From Bathynomus jamesi (Eukaryota > Arthropoda > Malacostraca > Isopoda > Cirolanidae): 64,000 nucleotides of DNA. Both the position numbers and the translations under genes were made by a program. The stretch lies in the NCBI GenBank assembly GCA_023014485.1, contig JAJOZX010000091.1, positions 1 through 64,000 on the forward strand, written 5' to 3'. The notes under the pieces were generated by a model. It was given only the letters and a program-made list of their open reading frames with translations. It was not told the DNA's origin and made no database searches. This document shows positions 51,269 through 63,203 of the stretch, one piece after another; position 1 is the stretch's first letter; each line of letters begins with the position of its first letter.

Positions 51269-51505
51269 CAGGGTGTCCCATAAGTCCGGTCTCATAAGAA
51301 AATTTATTTTAAATTAAACTTACAAAAGTAATAAATTAGAACTAAACTAAATGTTCAAATTTATATCTTGTTTTTGGGACCTTTTTTCCTTTGTTGCAGG
51401 TAGTATAACACTCAATGGCTAATATGGTAGTGAGTTCTAATGTATTACTTTTGTAAATTCAATTTAAAATAATTTTTCTATGAGACTGGACTTATTGGAC
51501 ACACT
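51269..51505. mobile_element. 237 bp mariner-type MITE
   Basis: Ends CAGGGTGTCCCATAAGTCCG and, complemented, AGTGTGTCCAATAAGTCCAG, flanked by TA. Internal sequence continues the inverted repeat (ACTTACAAAAGTAATAAATT at left is mirrored at right). No coding capacity. Confidence 0.75.
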
Positions 51506-52081
51506 ATATATAGTAGCTGTTGACTATTGGGCCCTATAATTAATGTAATTAGGTAATTAAAAAATCGATTTGATCTTTAATTGGATTGTTTGCTCGTATG
51601 AGGGGTCACCAGAAATGAATGTCATTAAGGAAAGGAACAGAGTGAGTTTTCTTCCTTTAATTAAGAAAACAAAAATAAATGGTAAATGTTACGATGAATA
51701 ATGTTACAATTGCATGAATGAGCTCTACAGTAATTGAATGCGCAGTAAATTCAGTGAATATAACATAAGCACAGTTAATAAACCACAATTGAATTAGATT
51801 AGTGACTGAAGCATAATTGCGCGAGAAACAATAACCGAGTTCTTTAAATTAAGGAACGAATGTAGGCTGGCGTGGAGGGTCTGTTAATTAGATGCGGCGT
51901 GTTGTGTCTGAGTGCCAGGCTGCCATTGCAGACTGATGTTAAGGGAGGCAGCTCACATATGGAGTGCGATGCCGTGACGTCATCTGAAGCCGCTGTTTCT
52001 GGTTGAGAACATTGGAGTTTTGTTGTGAAGGCATGAGAGCGAGCGAAAGCGTGTAGCATACCTACAGGGTGCCCCTACAAG

Positions 52082-52086
<5 letters not shown>
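51506..52086. other. no gene recognised
   Basis: No family motif. ORF 51844-52059 on the minus strand is short and featureless. Confidence 0.4.
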
Positions 52087-52161
<75 letters not shown>

Positions 52162-52163
<2 letters not shown>

Positions 52164-52555
52164 TGAGTGAGTCAAAAGTCTCCATACATAGGCAAAATGG
52201 TCACTTTATTATGCAATCACTTGTAAGTCACAAAATATGCTGTATGTGGGCACCATTACACTGAATGCACATACGGATGCGTTCCTCCCAGTCATGGCAA
52301 ACGCGCATTAACACGTTTGGTGTTATGCGTGCACACGCATCACGAATGCGTTCCTTTAGGTGGTCCGTGTTTTGTATTTTCACCTGGTACACTATGGCCT
52401 TCAAGTGCCCCCACAAGTAAAAATCAAAGGGGGGTGAGGTCTGGGGACCTCGGAGGCCACTCCACGGGACCATGGCGGCCAATCCAGTGACCCGGAAACT
52501 GCTGATCCAGCCACTGGACCATTTTGCCTATCTATGGAGACTTTTGACTCACCCT
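52162..52555 (-). mobile_element. internally deleted IS630/mariner-type element, second family
   Basis: Inverted ends with GAGTGAGTCAAAAGTCTCCA (left) and AGGGTGAGTCAAAAGTCTCC (right, complemented), in (TA)n/(CA)n flanks. The inside is the C-terminal part of a transposase on the minus strand. Exact ends are blurred by the microsatellites. Confidence 0.75.
52228..52482 (-). pseudogene. IS630/mariner transposase C-terminus
   Basis: The frame reads PQTSPPFDFYLWGHLKAIVY and KERIRDACARITPNVLMRVC, then NGAHIQHIL, the end of the DDE domain in this superfamily: S/P-x-x-F-D-F-Y-L-W-G (the third acidic residue precedes it in intact copies and is changed here), followed by the C-terminal helices. No N-terminal HTH is present. 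The stop at 52228 matches the natural end of the protein. Confidence 0.7.
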
Positions 52556-52862
52556 ATATATATATATATATATTACTTTTGTTTTTTTCCAACAAATATT
52601 TAGGGATTTATTTGCAACCGCCTCCTCAGTAGTATTCCTTTTAATATGTAGAATTTGATGAAAGAGAGCTGTTCCATACCTTACTTTGCATTGTTTCATC
52701 CTTTTATATATATATATTATATAAATATATAAATGGCTTTCAGTATCTAGAATTAAATTTGATTAAAGAATTAAAGCCAGCTCCTTCAGGTAATTATTCA
52801 GGACGACCAGAAACTGGCACAGTGCTCAGGTCAATTAATACAGACCATTGCTTTAACTCCTC

Positions 52863-52980
52863 TATTAGTAGTAGTAGTAGTAGTAGTAGTACCAGCATCA
52901 TTGGGATTTGAACCCCGGACCTTAGTGTCTTCACTTCGTTTATCGGGAAACGATGTTACCCGCTGAGTTACTGACGCTGG
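52863..52980 (-). mobile_element. tRNA-like SINE with (TAC)n tail
   Basis: On the minus strand CCAGCGT (52980) pairs with ATGCTGG (52892), a 7 bp acceptor stem. An A-box-like AGTAACTCAGCGGGTAACAT and B-box GGGGTTCAAATCCCA lie between. A (TAC)n tail follows directly. The extended variable region and mismatched T-stem argue against a tRNA gene. Confidence 0.6.
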
Positions 52981-52984
52981 CTCT

Positions 52985-54559
52985 TCTCCAGGTATATGAC
53001 CCTTGAAAATCGTATTTAAAGTATGCTAATGGTGAATATTCATATCTCATTGCTGTTCTTAGCCATGCTTGTTCATAATTATATTTTTACAGAGCTAATA
53101 AGTGTTTATAAGACGCCTTAAATTCTGTACAAGCGAAGCTAAAGACATTAGTACTTTGTGCACTAATATTTATGGCAGCACCTTTGGGCTAATTATAAAA
53201 AAAGGTTTCTGGTAAATACATAAATTTGTGATGTAACAGATTCTTTAAAATGTTGCATAAGTTACATCTCAGATGATCCATCCTTCTGGAGGCAACTTTA
53301 TGTCCATGCAACCCAGTTATCCAAGCTGCTTATTCGTCCTGCCATATGTCACCTAAATTAGTAATAGCTTCATGGTATGAAAATGTTTTGTCTGTAGCTC
53401 CACTTATCATCGATAATATTGCTATTTTTGTTACTTGTATTTTATTTTTTTTTTTTAAGTTTTTTTATTATTATAAGTATAGCTTTTATCGATTGAATTT
53501 GGATAAATTTCGAGAGATTTCGGCACAAATAATCAATATTCGATATTTTGTTCTCAGTTTCAATATTTTTCGTTTCAAAGCGACATTTCAGTGTCTAAAT
53601 CGACAGTGCTATCTTAAAAATTCAGCATAGCTCATTTCTTTCGACAGTTACAATCAAATTTAGCAATGTAACACGCAATCCAACATTGACTACTTACATC
53701 TCGGCAATGTCATTAACATTAGATTGACATTTCGCAATACGTTTCGTCTTTTGACATTTAGGTTTTTCTTACGTTTTTAAATGTATCACAAAGAAATGAG
53801 ATGTAGAATTTATTATAAAGTATTAAAATAAGAGTATATTATGCTTCATTACGTATTATTTTACAAACCCTTTATTTCACTGTATTATGAAGAACTAATA
53901 TATAATTTTTTTTTAACTTAATCTGTTTAACATTAATTAGTGTTAATTTTAACAGCTAAAAATATATATATGATGCAAATAATTAGTTACATTTTCTTAC
54001 GATTTTATTCAAGGTTTGTTTAACTTTAAACTGCGGTTAATTGAGTTATAGTTACTTCGGTTTTCTCAGATTACGTTGTTACGTTACGTTACTTACATTG
54101 TTACGTTTATCGAATTCAGTCCTACAAAATGCAAATCACTATGGTCAAATAATACCGAAAAGAGAGTTTTTGGCAAAACCCCGAAAGGTATTGACGAAAT
54201 CACAAAATCGTGACTTTTTGTCAATTCCGGTCATCACGGTGTATCAAAGGTTAAAAGCGGGTGTTGAATAATATATATATACTGTATATCGATTCTTTTT
54301 GAGTCGTATTTAGCCTCGGTTTTTTATTTAACGTTACCATTCGTTTGACTAATTTAGTTCTCGTTTTTTAAAGCTATTTTGCTTTTTTCATTATTTAAAC
54401 ATGAATACGTAAATGAAATGGATGACTTTTAATCATGAAATGTCAAAAGGAAGCGAGATTTAACGTAAAAATTTGCAGTCAAAATTTCGGAAATTAATGC
54501 ACAATGTGTGTGTGGTGTGTATCTGGGGGGGGGGGGGGGGGATAGTTGTGGGATTGTTT
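52985..54559. other. no gene recognised
   Basis: AT-rich. A poly(G) run of about 18 lies at 54523-54541. ORFs are short and without motifs. Confidence 0.45.
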
Positions 54560-54645
54560 AACCTCCTTCGTAACAGCAAAGGTTATATAACAGAGGACAT
54601 ACAATTTTACGTGAGATCCGAACCACGGGTCACTACATCATTTGG
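54560..54645 (-). repeat. SINE body fragment
   Basis: Minus strand GGTTCGGATCTCACGTAAAA matches the SINE body at 49747-49850. The tRNA-like head is absent. (AC)n follows at 54677-54707. Confidence 0.5.
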
Positions 54646-54673
54646 ACGCGGTGGATGGTCCTTGATGTGTGAG

Positions 54674-54708
<35 letters not shown>

Positions 54709-54759
54709 GATATCCAGTGAGAATCTCTGTGTGTGTGTGTAATGGTTCGCATTAACAGG

Positions 54760-55850
54760 AACTGAATATCCTCACGTACGTTGATCTTTATTCGTGATCA
54801 CGTCCCTAATATTAAGTCTCATTTCGTATTTTCACACATTTTACACGAGCAGAGGAAGGGCGACAAGCTTGACGTTCGTGCAATGAGGAATCATCGCACG
54901 GAACATTTTGAAAGGTTGAAAGATATTTACTCCTGATTGATTTCCTCATTATCAAAACGAGGAACTCGTGTCGTGATAGAATATTGTTCCAGGTGAAGTG
55001 GTTAAGGTTAAGTTAGAAATATCATATATTTCCCTCTACTTAAGTTAATTATAACTCGCCTAACCTGACTTAGTTTGACTTAATCTGACCTAAACGAGTT
55101 TCATTCGAAACAACGTAAAAGCTCGTTGGCTCAAACGGAATTTATCCGTTGATGAAAGAATAAAATAAAAGGCTTAGTCACCCGATTTGGATTTCTATGC
55201 TATTTTTACTATTAAAGGCGAATTTGGTTGGTTGCTTGATTAGTTGGTTGGTTGTTCCGTTTTACTTCCTTCCACCAGAGGGCATTGAGACAGGCTGTGA
55301 CGAATCCATAGAATAAAAATAAGTTCCCTTTTAAAGGAGAAATGGGTGGAGCCAGATACATTACGCGCAGCAGGCTCTTCACTGCATATGTTTGTAGAGC
55401 TGTCGTTTAGTTGCCGGAAAAAGAACCCATTTAAGCGACTTATAGTTACTAAGATATTTAGTTCTGAATGACAATAAATGTTATAACTTTTGGTTTAAAG
55501 GAAGAAAATGGTTAAGGAACTCGTAATATGTTGTAATGTACGTATATTCCGGCAAATTTATGTTCATTTGCAACCAAACTTAAATTGAATATTATAATTT
55601 CTCGCTTAATCTGTACGACTCGCTCGAATTTTTTCTTATATACAATTTGCAACACTTTTTAGTATTAGGTAAATAAATTATAATATAAACCCGAATCAAT
55701 TTTTTTTTAAATCATTTGCTATATGGAGACACGATTTTTCCAATTAAACTATGAATTTCAACTGACAAACATAATGGGTCACACGCGTAAATAGCAATAA
55801 CAATTTGTGTGTATATATACTATATATATTGACATAACCCGCAGGAAAAA
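54760..55850. other. no gene recognised
   Basis: No ORF or repeat that I can name. Confidence 0.4.
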
Positions 55851-55854
55851 GTGA

Positions 55855-55990
55855 AATATTCACTCCCGAGTACTTTCGAGTTTATTTCAACTCTTCTTCA
55901 GGGAAAATGAAACTACAAACAAATCCTTCCAACTTCCAGTTTATATATAAATGCTTTATCAGAAACCTCTCATCGAGAATCTAATCCTTC
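55855..55990 (-). mobile_element. PLE-like 3' end fragment
   Basis: Minus strand CCTGAAGAAGAGTTGAAATA followed by AACTCGAAAGTACTCGG resembles the hairpin motif at the other PLE ends. No coding part could be assigned. Confidence 0.4.
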
Positions 55991-56311
55991 GGATTATTGA
56001 AGGGTGATTGGAAACTGTTTTTATACAGATTAAAAATAAGGTTGGAAATACAATCATCAAATTTATATGTACCAAAACTAATATTAAAATTATTAATATT
56101 AGTACCCTTATTAGGACGCTTTTGCGGACATTCGCCCTTGGCTCCTCCTCCCTGCATAAAAAAGAAATAATACACGCTGCGTCCGTTGTGTTTCTTTTAA
56201 CACTGCTATTATTTTTTCTGAATACACACACACAATATATACAATAAGAGCGTGGAGGGAAATACAAGGACAGAAGAACCCAAAACGTAGGGTAAACTGG
56301 GGGAAAGTGAA

Positions 56312-56342
<31 letters not shown>

Positions 56343-56532
56343 ATTGGAAACATTACATAAACGACCAAAGGAACTTAGAAACGTTACCATATACATGTAT
56401 CAAAGCTGTGCTACATCATACGGCAAGGGTGGTCGTAGAATTTTATTTATTTATTAAATATATTTGCCAAAAGAAGAAACTTGCAAAAAGTTCAAAATTC
56501 GCGATACACAAGGTTTGATAGTGATAAGAATA

Positions 56533-56729
56533 TGAGATAAGTTTCATGGTATAATTAATGTGAGATAAGTTTCATGGTATAATTAATGTGAGATAAGTTT
56601 CATGGTATAATTAATGTGAGATAAGTTTCATGGTATAATTAATATGAGATAAGTTTCATGGTATAATTAATATGAGATAAGTTTCATGGTATAATTAATA
56701 TGAGATAAGTTTCATGGTATAATTAATAT
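56533..56729 (+). repeat. 28 bp tandem repeat, seven copies
   Basis: Unit GAGATAAGTTTCATGGTATA plus ATTAATRT. The first three junctions read AATGT and the later ones AATAT. Confidence 0.95.
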
Positions 56730-56989
56730 TTATGCCATCCATATCTGTTATATGAATAGTAAGAAAGATAACATTTTTAATACATACCTACACTGAACGA
56801 AAGAAATGTATATGAAACGCTTCATCATGAATGTCTTTATCCTTTCAAGTTACAATATTGTAGGGTAAAGTGAACTATCACAGATAATCATTTTAGATTA
56901 CCGTACGTAGCTTTATATATATGTATATATATTATATATATATATATATATATGAAAATTATTTCACGAAAGTAACACGTGAAAAATAT

Positions 56990-57115
56990 TTATGATGAAT
57001 AAAACCACGAAGGAAAGGAAACAAAAAGGTGCTCAAGCGCTTTCGTCTAATGACATCCTCAGGAACACTGAAGTACATAAAAGGTTACGGCCTATATATA
57101 GGTTACAGAAAGAAA
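56990..57115 (-). mobile_element. PLE end, same family as 29447-29762
   Basis: Shares GATGAATAAAACCACGAAGG, the complement of CCTGAGGATG...CGAAAGCGC (57040-57063) and GGCCTATATATAGGTTACAG with the segment at 29447. Confidence 0.6.
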
Positions 57116-57143
57116 AAAAAAAGAAATAACATACATACACACA

Positions 57144-57147
<4 letters not shown>

Positions 57148-57220
<73 letters not shown>

Positions 57221-57228
57221 ATACATAT

Positions 57229-57288
<60 letters not shown>
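57148..57288. repeat. long (TA)n microsatellite
   Basis: About 140 bp of TA with a few CATA interruptions, directly left of the large PLE. Confidence 0.97.
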
Positions 57289-57291
<3 letters not shown>

Positions 57292-57292
57292 A

Positions 57293-57511
57293 TGCGGGTT
57301 GCTTCTACAGAGCTTCAATTTAATATTTAGAGAAATCCAATGACAAGGAGAAATGTAAATGCCATGAAAAGTCTTCTTTAATGCGCAACGTTTCGAGCAA
57401 TACGCTCATCTTCAGGCTGTTTAATAACAATGTGAAATTAAAATCAATATTGAATGAAAAACAAAACAGAAAATTTCTATAACCTATTCGTAAAGACAAA
57501 TTTTAAAAGAC
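57293..57511 (-). repeat. PLE terminal repeat (3')
   Basis: Contains the hairpin motif CTGAAGATGAGCG...GCTCGAAACG at 57387-57416 (minus strand). Confidence 0.85.
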
Positions 57512-57689
57512 TGAGAAAAGAGGGTTAAATTCTAAGTTATACAGATTTACATATAAAAATTAAGAAGTTATTTTTAAATACATGTAGTAAATGTGAAATT
57601 AATACACTGGAAAAATTACCAATAGTACACTGGAAACACTGGAACTATCTACCTTACACTGCAGTATCCGAGGCTGACTAATTTGAGCA

Positions 57690-58128
57690 GACAAAGAACG
57701 GAAACACGAGAGATGGCGAGGGCGATTGGGGACGGAGGGATTATAAGGAATTGGGGAAGGAGGAGGGATCATAGCAAATTGAGAGGGACGGCCGATGAGT
57801 CAACATTCAGACTAGGGGACAATGCTTTAATGAACAGCGATTCTAAAATTCTTAGTGAGTTGGGACAAGTATTACAACCAAGAATTTTAAAATTGTCTAA
57901 AGTGACATCAATTACATTGAATGCTGTGTTCACGAATACTGAGGATTCTTTAGTTTTTAAAATTTTACCTGTTCGGCCACTTATTCCCATATGCGAATAA
58001 AATCTAGCCCTGAGAGAGCGAACAGTGCTGCCATGTAATTCCCAAGGAGACACCTGGGCAGGTAAATAAATATACAACACCGCTACGCAACGAGTCAGGG
58101 GTTCGATCCTTCGCTGAGAAAAAGCTAC
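57690..58128 (-). pseudogene. PLE GIY-YIG endonuclease, copy 1
   Basis: Part of the endonuclease is open (57769-58080): STVRSLRARFYSHMGISGRT with the arginine and histidine of the active site, and ILESLFIKALSP with the glutamate. The strand with VVYLFTC and YIGST is disturbed by base changes near 58060. The RT frame ends at 58129, before this domain, because of a change in an A-run, whereas in copy 2 the two parts lie in one frame. It would nick target DNA to prime reverse transcription (family knowledge). Confidence 0.75.
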
Positions 58129-59895
58129 CTAAAGACGTTTTTTAATAAATATGATGCGGAAATCAGTATGATAAAAAAATTTCCTTAACAATTTTGTAAA
58201 TTTAAGCTTAAATTCCTTATTCAAAGGACCCATTTCAGGTACCAAGAAATATTTTATATCCTTCGGTACTGTAATACATGGAAGTTGAGGGCTATAAACA
58301 TTATTTAAGAAGGATCTAGTTAGTTTGTCTACATATTGAACAGGAAAACTATTATTAGTAAAGTATGATCTTAGATTATTAAATTCATCATTAAGTAAGG
58401 TAAAATTAGAGGTCAAATTATATCCTCTGAACAGGAGAGTTTTAATACAAGACATCTTATAGTTGAAATCAGTAAAACTAAAAAAATTCATGCCCAAACC
58501 AGTGAAAGTGGGTTTCCTGTAAACTGATGTAGTAATAGAATCACCGTTTTTCGAAATTAAAAGATCTAAGAAGGGGAGGGAGCCATTTTTCTCAGTTTCC
58601 ATTGTATACGTTATATTGGGGTGCAAAGAATTTAGGAAGTTAAAGAATTGTTGCGCTTGTACCGCATTATCAAAGACTGCTATCGAATCATCAACGAAGC
58701 GTCGATAGAAAATTGGCTTGAGATGAGTGGGAGATTGTCTAAAAATTACACTTTCTAAATGAGTCATAAAAAAGTCAGCTGCTAACGGTCCGACTGGTGA
58801 TCCCATCCCTACCCCATCAATTTGTTGGTAAACCTTATTGTTGAAAGTGAAATAGCATTGTTTGAAGACCAATTCTAAAAGTTCCTTCAAATGAGACAAT
58901 GAAAAACCATGAAAATTATCAACTGAGCTAAAAACCCTATCTAAAATAATGGCAATAGTTTCAGATACAGGTACATTTGTGAAAAGTGACTTTACATCAA
59001 AACTGACAAAAAACTTTTTTGAATCGAAGTTTTTACCAAGGAGGTCTTTTTGGAATTCAAACGAGTTATTTATAGTGTAAGCATTTTTCGCAAAGGGGGA
59101 CAGGAGACGAACAACAAATTTTGCCAATTGAAAGGTGGGTAAGTTATACGAAGCTAAAATAGGACGGAGAGGTGTTCCAGCTTTATGGATTTTAGGCAGA
59201 CAATATAATTGAGCAAGATTAGCACCAGATGCGAACAACTGAGAGTAAGTATCATTTTTTATTATCTTTAAGGACTTTAGTCGTGACAGAAATCTATTAA
59301 CCTGGTCTTCTAACCTTACAATGACTTTATTTACAGGTTCTAGAATTTGTTTGAATTTAGTAAGATCACTTAGGATTTCATTAGTTTTGTTTATGTAGTC
59401 CGATTTATTCAAAATAACCACTCCGTTACCCTTGTCTGGTCTAGTCACAACAATCTCCTGGTTCTTTGCCAAATTCTTAATACACTGCAAATCACTCTTC
59501 CTAAATATGAAAGATTGAAATTTAAGATTTCTAAGTTTCAGAAAAAATTCTTGAGTTAGATTTGAGAACTGACATTTGAAATTATTGAAATCCCCCACAT
59601 GGGGAACATTTTTCAAGCCATTGAAAAATTTTTCAAAGTAAAGAAAAAACGAAGGCTTATATATTTGAAACAACGGAAGCTTAAATTGCAAACCAAGTGA
59701 CAGTAAAAACTTTTCCCGAGGGGAGAGTGTGTAACTAGAAAGATTCGAAATTACCTTCTCTGAATTGAAAAAATTTGGTGAATTCATTCCCAAAGCCTTT
59801 AACTTACGTTCATGTGTTTCCAAGATGGTAGAGTGAAATTTTTCTAGTTCACGTTGTACAAGAGAAATTATTAATAAATAGTCCAACAACGACAA
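58129..59895 (-). CDS. PLE reverse transcriptase, copy 1 (588 codons open)
   Basis: The frame shows PLE RT blocks: TRPDKGNGVVILNKSDYINK (about 151-170), YCLPKIHKAGTPLRPI (231-246), SFDVKSLFTNVP with the first aspartate (298-309), GMGSPVGP (363-370), the catalytic RRFVDDSIAVF (398-408), then the thumb-side SVYRKPTFTG (457-466). PLE RTs relate to telomerase and prime on nicked DNA. The Met at 59895 is not the true start: related coding sequence (KSKLDCYFLEMCRTC) lies upstream at 59913-60218 in another frame. It ends just before the endonuclease through a frame break. All catalytic residues are present. Confidence 0.88.
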   Translation of the reverse strand: MSLLDYLLIISLVQRELEKFHSTILETHERKLKALGMNSPNFFNSEKVISNLSSYTLSPREKFLLSLGLQFKLPLFQIYKPSFFLYFEKFFNGLKNVPHVGDFNNFKCQFSNLTQEFFLKLRNLKFQSFIFRKSDLQCIKNLAKNQEIVVTRPDKGNGVVILNKSDYINKTNEILSDLTKFKQILEPVNKVIVRLEDQVNRFLSRLKSLKIIKNDTYSQLFASGANLAQLYCLPKIHKAGTPLRPILASYNLPTFQLAKFVVRLLSPFAKNAYTINNSFEFQKDLLGKNFDSKKFFVSFDVKSLFTNVPVSETIAIILDRVFSSVDNFHGFSLSHLKELLELVFKQCYFTFNNKVYQQIDGVGMGSPVGPLAADFFMTHLESVIFRQSPTHLKPIFYRRFVDDSIAVFDNAVQAQQFFNFLNSLHPNITYTMETEKNGSLPFLDLLISKNGDSITTSVYRKPTFTGLGMNFFSFTDFNYKMSCIKTLLFRGYNLTSNFTLLNDEFNNLRSYFTNNSFPVQYVDKLTRSFLNNVYSPQLPCITVPKDIKYFLVPEMGPLNKEFKLKFTKLLRKFFYHTDFRIIFIKKRL

Positions 59896-59912
59896 AGTAT
59901 TTTTAAGAGTAG

Positions 59913-60218
59913 TTATATAATGCCCAAGAGACTTGTTATGCGAATCTGATATTTTGATTTTATATTAATTTCATTATTTAATAAATATTCCAGGGACGAT
60001 TGATAAAATTCAGAGTCATATAGATTATCACGGTAGAGTTTGAAGTAAACAAATTTCGGGAAAATCCTGCAAGTCCGACACATTTCAAGAAAATAACAGT
60101 CCAGTTTTGACTTGAGAAACTTTCGTGAAGTCTTCCAAACATGGCGATAAGCCCTGAGGCCATCTTGTCCATACCTTGAATATATATAGTCATGCGGGTT
60201 GCTTCTACAGAGCTTCAA
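59913..60218 (-). pseudogene. PLE N-terminal region, copy 1
   Basis: The frame RKFLKSKLDCYFLEMCRTCR then PKFVYFKLYRDNLYDSEF and SSLEYLLNNEINIKSKYQIR is repeated, with the same meaning, in copy 2 (60408-60630), so it is coding. It ends at 59913 just before the RT frame; one base shift joins them. The domain is the N-terminal part of PLE proteins, which I cannot assign a specific role. The first residues of the open frame overlap the terminal repeat. Confidence 0.65.
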
Positions 60219-60407
60219 TTTAATATTTAGAGAAATCCAATGACAAGGAGAAATGTAAATGCCATGAAAAGTCTTCTTTAATGCGCAACGTTTCGAGCAA
60301 TACGCTCATCTTCAGGCTGTTTAATAACAATGTGAAATTAAAATCAATATTGAATGAAAAACAAAACAGAAAATTTCTATAACCTATTCGTAAAGACAAA
60401 TTTTAAA
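60188..60407 (-). repeat. PLE terminal repeat (5')
   Basis: Same sequence as 57293-57511, with the hairpin motif at 60286-60316. It ends exactly where copy 2 begins. Confidence 0.85.
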
Positions 60408-60632
60408 AGTTTCTCAAGTCAAAACTGGACTGTTATTTTCTTGAAATGTGTCGGACTTGCAGGATTTTCCCGAAATTTGTTTACTTCAAACTCTACCGTG
60501 ATAATCTATATGACTCTGAATTTATCAATCGTCCCTGGAATATTTATTAAATAATGAAATTAATTATAAAATCAAAATATCAGATTCGCATAACAAGTCT
60601 CTTGGGCATTATATAACTACTCTTAAAAATAC

Positions 60633-62280
60633 TTGTCGTTGTTGGACTATTTATTAATAATTTCTCTTGTACAACGTGAACTAGAAAAATTTCACTCTAC
60701 CATCTTGGAAACACATGAACGTAAGTTAAAGGCTTTGGGAATGAATTCACCAAATTTTTTCAATTCAGAGAAGGTAATTTCGAATCTTTCTAGTTACACA
60801 CTCTCCCCTCGGGAAAAGTTTTTACTGTCACTTGGTTTGCAATTTAAGCTTCCGTTGTTTCAAATATATAAGCCTTCGTTTTTTCTTTACTTTGAAAAAT
60901 TTTTCAATGGCTTGAAAAATGTTCCCCATGTGGGGGATTTCAATAATTTCAAATGTCAGTTCTCAAATCTAACTCAAGAATTTTTTCTGAAACTTAGAAA
61001 TCTTAAATTTCAATCTTTCATATTTAGGAAGAGTGATTTGCAGTGTATTAAGAATTTGGCAAAGAACCAGGAGATTGTTGTGACTAGACCAGACAAGGGT
61101 AACGGAGTGGTTATTTTGAATAAATCGGACTACATAAACAAAACTAATGAAATCCTAAGTGATCTTACTAAATTCAAACAAATTCTAGAACCTGTAAATA
61201 AAGTCATTGTAAGGTTAGAAGACCAGGTTAATAGATTTCTGTCACGACTAAAGTCCTTAAAGATAATAAAAAATGATACTTACTCTCAGTTGTTCGCATC
61301 TGGTGCTAATCTTGCTCAATTATATTGTCTGCCTAAAATCCATAAAGCTGGAACACCTCTCCGTCCTATTTTAGCTTCGTATAACTTACCCACCTTTCAA
61401 TTGGCAAAATTTGTTGTTCGTCTCCTGTCCCCCTTTGCGAAAAATGCTTACACTATAAATAACTCGTTTGAATTCCAAAAAGACCTCCTTGGTAAAAACT
61501 TCGATTCAAAAAAGTTTTTTGTCAGTTTTGATGTAAAGTCACTTTTCACAAATGTACCTGTATCTGAAACTATTGCCATTATTTTAGATAGGGTTTTTAG
61601 CTCAGTTGATAATTTTCATGGTTTTTCATTGTCTCATTTGAAGGAACTTTTAGAATTGGTCTTCAAACAATGCTATTTCACTTTCAACAATAAGGTTTAC
61701 CAACAAATTGATGGGGTAGGGATGGGATCACCAGTCGGACCGTTAGCAGCTGACTTTTTTATGACTCATTTAGAAAGTGTAATTTTTAGACAATCTCCCA
61801 CTCATCTCAAGCCAATTTTCTATCGACGCTTCGTTGATGATTCGATAGCAGTCTTTGATAATGCGGTACAAGCGCAACAATTCTTTAACTTCCTAAATTC
61901 TTTGCACCCCAATATAACGTATACAATGGAAACTGAGAAAATGGCTCCCTCCCCTTCTTAGATCTTTTAATTTCGAAAAACGGTGATTCTATTACTACAT
62001 CAGTTTACAGGAAACCCACTTTCACTGGTTTGGGCATGAATTTTTTTAGTTTTACTGATTTCAACTATAAGATGTCTTGTATTAAAACTCTCCTGTTCAG
62101 AGGATATAATTTGACCTCTAATTTTACCTTACTTAATGATGAATTTAATAATCTAAGATCATACTTTACTAATAATAGTTTTCCTGTTCAATATGTAGAC
62201 AAACTAACTAGATCCTTCTTAAATAATGTTTTAGCCCTCAACTTCCATGTATTACAGTACCGAAGGATATAAAATATTTC
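60633..62280 (+). pseudogene. PLE reverse transcriptase, copy 2
   Basis: The frame 60633-61961 is identical in protein to copy 1 up to METEK, including SFDVKSLFTNVP, GMGSPVGP and RRFVDDSIAVF. It then ends because an A5 run is A4 here. The remainder of the RT (GMNFFSFTDFNYKMSCIKTL, then DEFNNLRSYFTNN) is open at 62030-62272 after the shift, and a second shift lies at about 62235. No substitutions that would damage the active site were seen. Confidence 0.88.
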
Positions 62281-62856
62281 TTGGTACCTGAAATGGGTCC
62301 TTTGAATAAGGAATTTAAGCTTAAATTTACAAAATTGTTAAGGAAATTTTTTTATCATACTGATTTCCGCATCATATTTATTAATAAAACGTCTTTAGGT
62401 AGCTTTTTCTCAGCGAAGGATCGAACCCCTGACTCGTTGCGTAGCGGTGTTGTATATTTATTTACCTGCCCTAGGTGTCTCCTTGGGAATTACATCGGCA
62501 GCACTGTTCGCTCTCTCAGGGCTAGATTTTATTCGCATATGGGAATAAGTGGCCGAACAGGTAAAATTTTAAAAACTAAAGAATCCTCCAGTATTCGTGA
62601 ACACAGCATTCAATGTAAGGTTGATGTCACTTTAGACAATTTTAAAATTCTTGGTTGTAATACTTGTCCCAACTCACTAAGAATTTTAGAATCGCTGTTC
62701 ATTAAAGCATTGTCCCCTAGTCTGAATGTTGACTCATCGGCCGTCCCTCTCAATTTGCTAAGATCCCTCGTCCTTCCCCAATTCCTTATAATCCCTCCGT
62801 CCCCAATCGCCCTCGCCATTCTCTCGTGTTTCCCGTTCTTTGTCTGCTCAAATTAG
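62281..62856 (+). pseudogene. PLE RT end and GIY-YIG endonuclease, copy 2
   Basis: From VPEMGPLNKEFKLKF (end of RT) the frame continues without break into VVYLFTCPRCLLGNYIGSTV (both GIY-YIG strands, with a C-x2-C insert), RSLRARFYSHMG (arginine and histidine), SIREHSIQCK and NSLRILESLFIKALSP (catalytic glutamate), and on to the natural stop at 62856. This shows the RT-endonuclease fusion that copy 1 has lost. The start Met is internal. The endonuclease domain itself looks intact. Confidence 0.85.
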
Positions 62857-63203
62857 TCGGCCTCGGATACTGCAGTGTAAGGTAGATAGTTCCAGTGTTT
62901 CCAGTGTACTATTGGTAATTTTTCCAGTGTATTAATTTCACTTTACTACATGTATTTAAAATAACTTCTTAATTTTTATATGTAAATCTGTATAACTTAG
63001 AATTTAACCCTCTTTTCTCAGTCTTTTAAAATTTGTCTTACGAATAGGTTATAGAAATTTTCTGTTTTGTTTTTCATTCAATATTGATTTTAATTTCACA
63101 TTGTTATTAAACAGCCTGAAGATGAGCGTATTGCTCGAAACGTTGCGCATTAAAGAAGACTTTTCATGGCATTTACATTTCTCCTTGTCATTGGATTTCT
63201 CTA

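Larger units (their letters stand above)
57290..60407 (-). mobile_element. Penelope-like element, copy 1, with terminal direct repeats
   Basis: On the minus strand: terminal repeat (60407-60188), N-terminal coding part, reverse transcriptase, GIY-YIG endonuclease, terminal repeat (57511-57293). The repeats begin GTCATGCGGGTTGCTTCTAC on the plus strand and are practically identical over about 218 bp. RT without YxDD-LINE features, with GIY-YIG at the C-terminus, identifies a PLE. It faces copy 2, head to head, at 60407/60408. Confidence 0.9.

Noticed and set aside
57029..57318. ORFs rich in Ile-Tyr on both strands
   Set aside because: They translate the (TA)n microsatellite. The same applies to ORFs at 5781, 13476, 26000, 47568, 49253 and 52082.
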